From Comamonas piscis (GTDB taxonomy: Bacteria; Pseudomonadota; Gammaproteobacteria; Burkholderiales; Burkholderiaceae_C): a stretch of 64,000 nucleotides of DNA. Of this stretch, positions 26,034-33,039 are shown one piece after another; the stretch's first letter is position 1, and each line of letters starts with the position of its first letter. Below the pieces are notes generated by a model. That model was not told the DNA's origin and did no database searches. It saw only the letters and a program-made list of their open reading frames with translations. The stretch covers positions 1,364,001-1,428,000 of the forward strand of contig NZ_CP058554.1 in the NCBI RefSeq assembly GCF_014109725.1, written 5' to 3'. The position numbers and the translations under genes are program-made.

Positions 26034-27120
26034 GCCCCAAGACGCGGCGCTGCTGGCCGCCTGCAGGCAATTGCCCGTTATCGGCCTGCTGCCTGCGGGC
26101 CCGCGCAATGCCATCACCGATGTGGCTGGCCTGCGCCTGGGGCATTGCACCGTGGCCGATGGCGATCTGCAGACCGGTGTGACCGTGCTGATCCCGCCGC
26201 TGGACAACCCCTTTATGCACAAGTTGCCTGCGGGCCTGGCCGTTATCAATGGCTTTGGCAAGAGCGCCGGCTTGGTGCAGCTGGCCGAGCTGGGCCAGAT
26301 CGAAACCCCGATTGCGCTGACCAATACCTTTGGCGTCTCTGCCATCGTGCAGGCGCAGATTGCGCAGTGCATTGCCGCCAACCCCGAATGCGGCCGCAGC
26401 CTGCCCACCGTGAACGCGCTGGTGCTGGAATGCAATGACGGCTACCTGAGCGATATCCAGCGCATGGCCGTTGGCCCGGCGCACTACCAGGCGGCGCTGG
26501 ATGGCGCTACGCCCGAGGTGGTGCAGGGCGCGGTAGGCGCGGGCCGGGGCATGTCGAGCTTCCAGCTCAAGGGCGGCATCGGCAGCGCATCGCGCCAGGT
26601 GGTGGTGGGCGAGCAGCGCTATACCGTCGGCGCGCTGGTGCTGGCCAATATGGGCAGGCTGGCGGATCTGCGCTGGGGCGGCCAGGCACCGGGCGCAGCG
26701 CTGGAGCGGCGCCTGCAGGCTAAGCTGGCCGCTGGTGAGCTAGCTGGCACCGCAGTGGGTGATGGCGTGGACAAGGGCAGCATCATCATGCTGCTGGCCA
26801 CCGATGCGCCGCTGGACAGCCGCCAGCTCAGCCGTGTGGCGCGGCGTGCCGCTGCTGGCCTAGCCAATACCGGGTCTTGCTACGGCCATGGCAGCGGCGA
26901 TATTGCGCTGGCGTTTTCGACCGCCTACACCCTGCCGGCCGATGCAGCCGCGCCCATGCCGGCGCTGGCGATGCTGCACGAGGCGCAGCTGGACCCGTTG
27001 TTCCGCGCGGCGGCCGATGCGGTGGAACAATCGATTTTGAATGCGCTGTGGCATGCCCAGAGCGTGCAAGGACGCGACGGCCACCAGCGCTGGGGGCTGC
27101 AAGAACTCTGCAAGGACTGA
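26026..27120 (+). CDS. P1-family peptidase (DmpA/BapA-like aminopeptidase)
   Basis: A 364-aa Ntn-type peptidase of family S58. The TTG start at 26026 is chosen because GGGAG lies six bases upstream, inside the end of the Bug gene. The N-terminal part PRNAITDVAGLRLGH ... TGVTVLIP is diagnostic. The autoprocessing site is Gly251-Ser252 in DKGSIIMLLATDAPL; Ser252 becomes the N-terminal nucleophile of the beta chain. SCYGHGSGDIALAFST follows. DmpA releases D- and L-amino acids from amides and esters; BapA acts on beta-peptides. Together with the D-aminopeptidase next door this suggests use of D- or beta-amino-acid peptides. No signal peptide is seen. Confidence 0.92.
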   Translation: MTEPQDAALLAACRQLPVIGLLPAGPRNAITDVAGLRLGHCTVADGDLQTGVTVLIPPLDNPFMHKLPAGLAVINGFGKSAGLVQLAELGQIETPIALTNTFGVSAIVQAQIAQCIAANPECGRSLPTVNALVLECNDGYLSDIQRMAVGPAHYQAALDGATPEVVQGAVGAGRGMSSFQLKGGIGSASRQVVVGEQRYTVGALVLANMGRLADLRWGGQAPGAALERRLQAKLAAGELAGTAVGDGVDKGSIIMLLATDAPLDSRQLSRVARRAAAGLANTGSCYGHGSGDIALAFSTAYTLPADAAAPMPALAMLHEAQLDPLFRAAADAVEQSILNALWHAQSVQGRDGHQRWGLQELCKD

Positions 27121-27124
27121 AGCG

Positions 27125-27943
27125 ATGAAAGTACTGATTTCTGTCGATATCGAAGGCGTGGCCGGTGTCTACCACCCCGAGCAGGTGCGTGCGGGCAACC
27201 CGGAGTTTGAGCGTGCGCGCCGCCTGATGGCCCAGGAGGCCAATGCCGCCGTTGAAGGCGCTTTTGCCGCTGGCGCGCTGGAGGTCTATGTCAACGACTC
27301 GCATGGCGGCTTTCGCAATATGCCGCCCGATCTGCTCGATGCGCGTGCCCAGGTCATCCAGGGCAAGCCGCGCTACCTGAGCATGGTGGCGGGGGTGGAG
27401 CTGGGGGTGGATGCGGTCTGCATGGTCGGCTACCACTCACGCGCGCAGGGCCGGGGCATTCTGGCCCACACCATCAACAGCTTTGCCTTTGCCAGCATCC
27501 ACATCAATGGGCAGGAGGCTAGCGAGGCCAGCATTTACGGCGCCCTGGCCGGTGCCTATGGCGCGCCGGTGGTGATGCTGGCTGGCGACGATGTGCTGCG
27601 CGAGGAGAACCAGGCGATCTTCCCCCATGCGGTGTTTGTGCAGACCAAGCGCGCCACCGGCCAGGGCAGTGGCATCAGCCTGTCGCCCGAGCAAGCGCAA
27701 AACGCCATCCGCGCTGGGGTGGCGCAGGGCCTGGCCGGGCGTGCGCGCTGCCAGCCGCTGCCAACCGCCAGCCCGGTGCAGGTGCAGATCGCCGCCACCT
27801 CGCCGGGCATGGCCGATCTGTTCTGCCAGTGGCCGACCCTGGAGCGGGTCGATGGCCGCACGGTGCGCTTTAGCGCGCCGGACATTGAATCGGCCGTGCG
27901 CATGACCAACTGCCTGTCGGCCATGTCCAGCATGCTGCGCTGA
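27125..27943 (+). CDS. M55-family zinc D-aminopeptidase (DppA-like)
   Basis: A 272-aa metallopeptidase. The metal ligands of Bacillus DppA are all present at the expected places: Asp8 and Glu10 in SVDIEG, His60 in VNDSHGG, His104 in VGYHS and Glu134 in NGQEASEAS. DppA cleaves D-Ala-D-Ala and related dipeptides as a decamer. It follows the P1 peptidase with a four-base gap, and ends the Bug-peptidase operon. It probably cleaves peptides with an N-terminal D-residue taken up through the upstream binding protein; the actual substrate is not shown by the sequence. Confidence 0.93.
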   Translation: MKVLISVDIEGVAGVYHPEQVRAGNPEFERARRLMAQEANAAVEGAFAAGALEVYVNDSHGGFRNMPPDLLDARAQVIQGKPRYLSMVAGVELGVDAVCMVGYHSRAQGRGILAHTINSFAFASIHINGQEASEASIYGALAGAYGAPVVMLAGDDVLREENQAIFPHAVFVQTKRATGQGSGISLSPEQAQNAIRAGVAQGLAGRARCQPLPTASPVQVQIAATSPGMADLFCQWPTLERVDGRTVRFSAPDIESAVRMTNCLSAMSSMLR

Positions 27944-28020
27944 GCGGCATGCGGCCAGGCCCCAGCGGGCATGGCATGAAACCTGCTGGGTAGAGCGCTC
28001 TACATTGGTGGTGCGCGTTT

Positions 28021-29322
28021 ATGAAGTCTTCCCTGCATTTTCTGGTCGCTGCCCGCCAGCATGAGATGGCTGCGCTGGAACAGCTGGGCAAGGCCTGCTC
28101 GCTGGTGGTGGCCATGTCGTCTCTGGTGCATGCGCTGCAAAAGGAGCGCGGGCTGTCCAACATGGTGCTGGCCAGCGGAGGCGCGCAAGGTGCCGAGCTG
28201 TTGGCGCCCCAGCGGCTGCTGGCGGATGCGCAGATCGCCAACGTGCGCGATGAGCTTGATCGCCTCGGCCCGCACCCATCAGGTGGCAGCGGCGCGCGGT
28301 TATGCAATGCGATTGCTTATACCTTGCAAGGCGTGGCGGCCCTGCCTGCGCTGCGCGCCCAGGTGCAGGCCGGGGGGCTGACACCTGTTGCATGTACCGA
28401 TGCCTTTGCGCGGCTGATTGCCGGCTGCCTGGCTGTCGTGTTTGAGGCGGCCGACAGCGCCAACGAGCCCGAGATATCGCGCATGCTGGTGGCCCTGTTC
28501 CACCTGATGCAGGGCAAGGAGCTGGCCGGGCAGGAGCGCGCCTGCGGCACCAGCGCCTTTGCCTCGGGCCAGCTGCAGCCCCCCGCCCGCGCGCAGTGGC
28601 TGCATTTGATTGAATCGCAGGAGCGCTGCTTTGAGGTGTTTGCCAGCCTGGCCAGCGCCCGCGTGCTGCTGCTGTGGCAGGCCCATGTGGCGGGAGATAC
28701 TGACATGGCGGCGGTGGAGCGCATGCGCCGCGTGGCCCATACCGCCGCTGGCTGCCGCCTGAGCCGCAGCGGCAGCGCCGACTGGTTTGCCGCCTGCAGC
28801 CACCGGCTGGATGCCCTGCATGGCGTGGAGACCCTGGTGGCGCAGGAGCTGCAGGTGCTGTGCCTGCACAAGCTGCAGGCGCAGGAGCAAGCGCTGGCGG
28901 CCTTGCAGGTGCTGCCGCCGGGCGCTGAAGGGGTCGCTGGGGCCGCAGAGGGCGGTATGGCCTTTTTTGAAGCATCGGCACCGCCCGATGCCTGGTCGCT
29001 GGATGCCGTGGGCGCACCGGCGCTGGGGCGCGATATCTTGTCGCTGGTGCAGCAGCAATCACAGCGGCTGCAGACCATGCAGAGCCAGATCCACGAGGCC
29101 AAGACTGCCCTGCATGAGCGCAAGACCCTGGAGCGCGCCAAGGGCCTGCTGATGGCCCAGCACCAGCTCAGCGAGAGCGATGCCTACCAGCTGCTGCGCC
29201 AGACGGCGATGAACCAGAACAAGCGCATGCTGGAAGTGGCCGAGGCGGTGCTGGCGATGGCGGCCATGGTGCCCACCGTGCCCTCTGGGGCTGCTGGGCC
29301 TGCTGCTGCCGAGCGCCGCTGA
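28021..29322 (+). CDS. nasR: Nitrate-responsive NIT-ANTAR antitermination regulator (NasR-like)
   Basis: A 433-aa cytosolic sensor. Residues about 20-270 form a NIT (nitrate/nitrite sensing) domain: VVAMSSLVHALQKERGLSNMVLAS at its start, ending in a second helical bundle with RLSRSGSADWFAACSHRLDAL. Residues about 350-415 are an ANTAR RNA-binding domain: MQSQIHEAKTALHERKTLERAKGLLMAQHQLSESDAYQLLRQTAM. In Klebsiella, NasR binds nitrate and then two leader hairpins to prevent termination before nasF. Here exactly such leaders lie at 29502 and 32912, before the nitrate transporter and nirB, so regulator and targets are linked. The symbol follows this functional match. Confidence 0.9.
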   Translation: MKSSLHFLVAARQHEMAALEQLGKACSLVVAMSSLVHALQKERGLSNMVLASGGAQGAELLAPQRLLADAQIANVRDELDRLGPHPSGGSGARLCNAIAYTLQGVAALPALRAQVQAGGLTPVACTDAFARLIAGCLAVVFEAADSANEPEISRMLVALFHLMQGKELAGQERACGTSAFASGQLQPPARAQWLHLIESQERCFEVFASLASARVLLLWQAHVAGDTDMAAVERMRRVAHTAAGCRLSRSGSADWFAACSHRLDALHGVETLVAQELQVLCLHKLQAQEQALAALQVLPPGAEGVAGAAEGGMAFFEASAPPDAWSLDAVGAPALGRDILSLVQQQSQRLQTMQSQIHEAKTALHERKTLERAKGLLMAQHQLSESDAYQLLRQTAMNQNKRMLEVAEAVLAMAAMVPTVPSGAAGPAAAERR

Positions 29323-29385
29323 TCCTTCCTTCCTCAACAACGACCTCGCGCACCAAAGCATGGCAGCCATTGAGCAGCCAGCTGT

Positions 29386-29402
29386 TGCAATGCACCATTG
29401 CA
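29386..29402. promoter_or_regulatory. Palindrome upstream of the nitrate-transporter promoter, possible activator site
   Basis: TGCAATG (29386-29392) and CATTGCA (29396-29402) form a perfect inverted repeat about 105 bases before the inferred start of transcription, where an NtrC-type enhancer would be expected. It contains TGCACC but lacks a well-spaced GGTGC partner, so NtrC binding is uncertain. Confidence 0.4.
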
Positions 29403-29471
29403 GGGACGGTGCCGGGCATGCAGCGCTGGCAGCGGTCTCGTCTTCAGAGTGAAGCACTGCATTTTTTAAAT

Positions 29472-29487
29472 TGGCATGGAATATGCA
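29472..29487 (+). promoter_or_regulatory. Sigma-54 promoter of the nitrate transporter operon
   Basis: TGGCATGGAATATGCA has the invariant GG (29473-29474) and GC (29485-29486) with exactly ten bases between. Transcription should start near 29498, just before the first ANTAR hairpin. This puts the operon under nitrogen (NtrC) control. Confidence 0.78.
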
Positions 29488-29501
29488 TTGATCTCCTCAA
29501 C

Positions 29502-29602
29502 CAGGCCAAAGGCGGCCTGTTTCCGGTAATCGCGAGTTATTTCGGGACAACGGCGTCCCTTTCCTGATGGTGCAAGCCATCAGCGGAAGGACGCCGTTTT
29601 TT
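29502..29602 (+). promoter_or_regulatory. ANTAR-responsive antitermination leader of the nitrate transporter operon
   Basis: Three elements in order. Hairpin P1: stem CAGGCC (29502-29507) / GGCCTG (29514-29519) with hexaloop AAAGGC. Hairpin P2: stem GGGAC (29544-29548) / GTCCC (29555-29559) with hexaloop AACGGC. Terminator: ACGGCGTCC (29550-29558) pairs with GGACGCCGT (29589-29597), with a nested CTGATGG/CCATCAG stem, and runs into TTTTTTGTTTTT. Both loops have A at position 1 and G at position 4, the ANTAR recognition rule. P2 and the terminator use the same bases, so binding of the NasR-like protein to P1-P2 should block termination. Confidence 0.85.
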
Positions 29603-29643
29603 GTTTTTGGAATCTGCAACGCCTTCGATGGAGTTTGACAAGA

Positions 29644-30921
29644 ATGACGATACGCCCCACCACCGACACCGCCCCGGCCACTGAGGCATCGCCCGCCCGC
29701 CGCCGGTTCTTGCGCCATGGCGCCCAGGCAGCGGCCGCCACCTTTGTCTACAGCGCGCTGGGCCACCAGGGTGTCTGGGCTGCAGGCTCGGATGCGCCTG
29801 AGAAAAAAGAGGTCAACATCGGCTTTATCCCGCTGACCGACTGCGCCAGCGTGGTGATGGCCTCGGTGCTGGGCCTGGACCAGAAGTACGGCGTCAAGAT
29901 CATGCCCAGCAAGGAAGCGAGCTGGGCAGGGGTGCGCGACAAGCTGATCAATGGCGACCTGCACTTTGCCCATGTGCTCTACGGCCTGGTCTACGGCGTG
30001 CAGCTGGGCGTGGGCAGCCCGCAAAAGGACATGGCGGTGCTGATGACGCTCAACCGCAATGGCCAGGCGATCACCCTGTCCAAAAAACTGGCCGACAAGG
30101 GCGCGGTGGATGCCGCCTCGCTGGCCAAGCTGATGGCCGCCGAGAAGCGCGAATACACCTTTGCGCAGACCTTCCCCACGGGCACCCATGCGATGTGGCT
30201 CTACTACTGGCTGGCCAGCGCGGGCATCCACCCGCTCAAGGATGCGAAAGTGATCACCGTGCCGCCGCCGCAGATGGTGGCCAATATGCGGGTGGGCAAT
30301 ATGGATGGCTTTTGCGTGGGCGAGCCCTGGGGCCACCGCGCGATCATGGATGGCATTGGCATCACGGCAGTCACCACCCAGGACATCTGGCGCGACCACC
30401 CGGAAAAGGTGCTGGGCTGCACGCAGGATTTTGTCAGCCGCCACCCCAACACCGCGCGCGCTGTCACCATGGCCATTCTGGAGGCGGGCCGCTGGATCGA
30501 TGCCAGCCTGCAGAACAAGCAGAAGATGGCCGAGACCATTGCCGGCAAGGCCTATGTGAACACCAGCGTGGACGCCATCAACCAGCGCATTCTGGGCCGT
30601 TACCAGAATGGCCTGGGCAAGACCTGGGACGACCCGAACCACATGAAATTCTTTGCCGATGGCGAGGCCAGCTACCCCTATCTGTCCGATGGCATGTGGT
30701 TCCTCACCCAGCACAAGCGCTGGGGTTTGCTGAAGAACCACCCCGACTACCTGGCCGTCGCGAAAAAGATCAACCAGACCGCCCTGTACAAGGAAGCGGC
30801 CACGCAGTTGAAGATTGCCGTGCCCAAGTCGGACATGCGCAGCAGCGCGCTGATCGATGGCAAGGTCTGGGATGGTTCGGACCCCGCCAAGTACGCCGAC
30901 AGCTTTGCGATCAAAGCCTGA
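29644..30921 (+). CDS. nrtA: Nitrate/nitrite ABC transporter substrate-binding protein (NrtA/NasF type)
   Basis: A 425-aa CmpA/NrtA-family binding protein. ATG 29644 is used because GGAG lies ten bases upstream; a TTG nine bases earlier is too close to that site. The N-terminus has a Tat-like signal (ARRRFLRHGAQAAAATFVYSALG). The mature part starts KKEVNIGFIPLTDCASVVMASVLGLDQKYGVKI and includes QTFPTGTHAMWLYYWLASAGIHP and VGEPWGHRAIMDGIG, as in nitrate-binding proteins. It is the first gene of the importer operon, under a sigma-54 promoter and ANTAR leader. Confidence 0.93.
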   Translation: MTIRPTTDTAPATEASPARRRFLRHGAQAAAATFVYSALGHQGVWAAGSDAPEKKEVNIGFIPLTDCASVVMASVLGLDQKYGVKIMPSKEASWAGVRDKLINGDLHFAHVLYGLVYGVQLGVGSPQKDMAVLMTLNRNGQAITLSKKLADKGAVDAASLAKLMAAEKREYTFAQTFPTGTHAMWLYYWLASAGIHPLKDAKVITVPPPQMVANMRVGNMDGFCVGEPWGHRAIMDGIGITAVTTQDIWRDHPEKVLGCTQDFVSRHPNTARAVTMAILEAGRWIDASLQNKQKMAETIAGKAYVNTSVDAINQRILGRYQNGLGKTWDDPNHMKFFADGEASYPYLSDGMWFLTQHKRWGLLKNHPDYLAVAKKINQTALYKEAATQLKIAVPKSDMRSSALIDGKVWDGSDPAKYADSFAIKA

Positions 30922-30934
30922 TAAGGAGAGCCCC

Positions 30935-31915
30935 ATGCCCGCTGCATTGCGAGAGAGTGTTTCGCCCCTGCCGACATCGGCCCCGCCCGAGCGCAAGATC
31001 TTGTCCATCCATGAGCACATGGCGCGCGGCCTGCCCACGGCAGGCGCGGTAAGCCAGCCCCTGGTGGCAGCGCCGGCCGTGCTGGCCTCGGCGGCCCCGG
31101 TGGCCCCGCGCGATCTGGCCGCCGCCTGGCAGCAGCGCTTTGGCAGCTTGGTGCAAAGCCTGCTGCCACCGGTGCTGGGCTTTGGCCTGCTGCTGGTGCT
31201 GTGGTCCATCGTCGCCCAGGGCAACCCGGGCATCCCCGGCCCGCAGGAGACCTGGCTGCAGGCGCAGGAGATCTTTCGCGACCCCTTCTACCGCAACGGC
31301 CCCAATGACCAGGGCGTGGGCTGGAATGTGCTGGCCTCGCTGCAGCGGGTGAGCATCGGCTTTGGCCTGGCGGCGCTGGTCGGTATTCCGCTGGGTTTTG
31401 TGATTGGCCGTTTTGACTTTCTCTCGCGCATGTTCAACCCGGTCATCAGCCTGCTGCGCCCGGTGTCGCCCCTGGCCTGGCTGCCGATTGGCCTGCTGGT
31501 GTTCAAGGGCGCGAACCCGGCGGCGATCTGGACCATCTTTATCTGCTCGATCTGGCCGATGGTGATCAACACGGCCGTCGGTGTGCAGCGCGTGCCGCAG
31601 GACTATATGAATGTGGCGCGGGTGCTGAACCTGAGTGAGTGGAAGATTGCCACCACCATCCTCTTCCCCGCCGTGCTGCCCTACATGCTGACGGGCGTGC
31701 GCCTGGCCGTTGGCACCGCCTGGCTGGTGATCGTGGCCGCCGAGATGCTGACCGGTGGCGTGGGCATTGGCTTTTGGGTCTGGGACGAGTGGAACAACCT
31801 CAACGTCAAGAACATCATCATTGCGATCTTTGTCATTGGCCTCGTTGGCCTGCTGCTGGAATGGGCGCTGATCCGCCTGGCCACCGCATTCACTTTTGAG
31901 GAGGTCAAGGCATGA
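30935..31915 (+). CDS. nrtB: Nitrate ABC transporter permease (NrtB type)
   Basis: A 326-aa permease with an unusually long cytosolic N-terminal extension of about 80 residues rich in Pro and Ala, followed by six predicted helices from LLPPVLGFGLLLVLWSIVA. The EAA-type coupling loop is NVARVLNLSEWKIATTILFPAVLPYMLTGVRL and the TauC/SsuC/NrtB family ending is GIGFWVWDEWNNLNVKNIIIAIFVIGLVGLLLEWAL. AGGAG precedes ATG 30935, and the stop overlaps the ATPase start (ATGA). Confidence 0.93.
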   Translation: MPAALRESVSPLPTSAPPERKILSIHEHMARGLPTAGAVSQPLVAAPAVLASAAPVAPRDLAAAWQQRFGSLVQSLLPPVLGFGLLLVLWSIVAQGNPGIPGPQETWLQAQEIFRDPFYRNGPNDQGVGWNVLASLQRVSIGFGLAALVGIPLGFVIGRFDFLSRMFNPVISLLRPVSPLAWLPIGLLVFKGANPAAIWTIFICSIWPMVINTAVGVQRVPQDYMNVARVLNLSEWKIATTILFPAVLPYMLTGVRLAVGTAWLVIVAAEMLTGGVGIGFWVWDEWNNLNVKNIIIAIFVIGLVGLLLEWALIRLATAFTFEEVKA

Positions 31916-32745
31916 CCGTCAATCCCAACCCCCAGGCCGCAGCCCCCAACCTCAAGTACATCGAGGTGCAGCAGGTGGCGCAAAGCTTCAAGACCGCCAA
32001 GGGCCTGTTCCAGGCGCTGCAGGGCATCAACCTGGAGATTGCCCAGGGCGAGTTTGTCAGCCTGATTGGCCACTCGGGCTGCGGCAAATCCACCTTGCTG
32101 AACCTGATTGCCGGGCTGGCCAGCCCCAGCGAAGGCACCTTGCTCTGCGCCAACCGCGAGATCAAGGGCCCTGGGCCGCAGCGGGCTGTGGTGTTCCAAA
32201 ACCATTCGCTGCTGCCCTGGCTGACCTGCTGGGCCAATGTGCATCTGGCGGTGGAGCGGGTGTTTGGCGGGCGCGAGCGCAAGGCCCAGCTCGCCGCCCG
32301 CACCGATGCCGCGCTGGCGCTGGTGGGCCTGAGCCATGCGGCACAAAAGCGCCCCGGCGAGATATCGGGCGGCATGAAGCAGCGCGTGGGCATTGCCCGC
32401 GCCCTGTCGATGGAGCCCCAGGTGCTGCTGATGGACGAGCCCTTTGGCGCCTTGGATGCCCTGACCCGCGCCAAGCTGCAGGACGAGCTGCTGGAGATCG
32501 TCGCGCGCACACGCAGCACCGTGGTGATGGTGACCCATGATGTGGACGAGGCCGTGCTGCTGTCCGACAAGATCGTGATGATGACCAATGGGCCTGCCGC
32601 CACCATTGGCGAGGTGCTGCCGGTACCGCTGGCCCGCCCGCGCAACCGGGTGGCGCTGGCCGAAGACCCGCAGTACCAGGCCTGCCGCAAGGCGGTGATT
32701 GACTTTCTCTACACCCGCCAGGTGCATGTGGAGAAGGTGGCCTGA
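31912..32745 (+). CDS. nrtD: Nitrate ABC transporter ATP-binding protein (NrtD type)
   Basis: A 277-aa ATPase complete with Walker A GHSGCGKST (about residues 53-61), Q-loop VVFQNHSLLPWLTC, signature SGGMKQR, Walker B VLLMDEPFGALDALTR and switch His in VTHDVDEAVLL. There is no NrtA-like C-terminal fusion as in cyanobacterial NrtC. It energises import of nitrate with the two preceding gene products and is followed by a strong terminator. Confidence 0.94.
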   Translation: MTVNPNPQAAAPNLKYIEVQQVAQSFKTAKGLFQALQGINLEIAQGEFVSLIGHSGCGKSTLLNLIAGLASPSEGTLLCANREIKGPGPQRAVVFQNHSLLPWLTCWANVHLAVERVFGGRERKAQLAARTDAALALVGLSHAAQKRPGEISGGMKQRVGIARALSMEPQVLLMDEPFGALDALTRAKLQDELLEIVARTRSTVVMVTHDVDEAVLLSDKIVMMTNGPAATIGEVLPVPLARPRNRVALAEDPQYQACRKAVIDFLYTRQVHVEKVA

Positions 32746-32768
32746 TAAATACCGCTTAGTTGGCCTCA

Positions 32769-32794
32769 GGCGCTCCACACGGAGCGCCTTTTTT
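32769..32794 (+). terminator. Intrinsic terminator of the nitrate transporter operon
   Basis: Perfect stem GGCGCTCC (32769-32776) / GGAGCGCC (32781-32788), loop ACAC, then TTTTTT. It separates the importer operon from the nirB promoter. Confidence 0.9.
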
Positions 32795-32828
32795 GTGCAC
32801 GCAAATGAGGCAGGGCGGCCGTCCATCA

Positions 32829-32843
32829 GCACAAAAAATGTGC
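32829..32843. promoter_or_regulatory. Candidate NtrC enhancer upstream of nirB
   Basis: GCAC (32829-32832) and GTGC (32840-32843) are separated by seven bases, the GCAC-N7-GTGC core of NtrC sites. It lies about 75 bases before the inferred sigma-54 start of transcription. Confidence 0.6.
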
Positions 32844-32884
32844 GCAGGCGATGCGCGGCTGCGGGCGCGCTTCGACAGCCGACT

Positions 32885-32900
32885 TGGTATGGAACTTGCA
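32885..32900 (+). promoter_or_regulatory. Sigma-54 promoter of nirB operon
   Basis: TGGTATGGAACTTGCA has GG (32886-32887) and GC (32898-32899) ten bases apart and closely resembles the promoter at 29472. Transcription should begin near 32911, at the first leader hairpin. Confidence 0.8.
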
Positions 32901-32911
32901 TAGTTGTTGGC

Positions 32912-33018
32912 GTGGCCATGGCGGCCACCGGGCGGCAGTGCAACGTAGCACCGCTGCCCAAAGACAAAGACGTCTATGCGCGCATGCCTGGCATGCGGCG
33001 CCTAGACGTCTTTTTTTT
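32912..33018 (+). promoter_or_regulatory. ANTAR-type leader with terminator before nirB
   Basis: P1: GTGGCC (32912-32917) / GGCCAC (32923-32928), loop ATGGC, or ATGGCG with a bulge. P2: a 12-base stem 32930-32941 / 32948-32959 with one mismatch and one wobble and hexaloop AACGTA. Loops keep A at 1 and G at 4. A terminator follows: AAAGACGTCTA (32966-32976) / TAGACGTCTTT (33003-33013) with a T-run to 33018. Unlike the importer leader, P2 and terminator do not share bases in the simplest folding. Confidence 0.75.
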
Positions 33019-33039
33019 GTGCTGCCCACGGGGAATACG

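Noticed and set aside
29350..29365. GCACCAAAGCATGGC as an NtrC enhancer for the nitrate transporter
   Set aside because: The left half fits GCACC but the right half lacks GTGC at the required N7 spacing; listed only as a weak resemblance.
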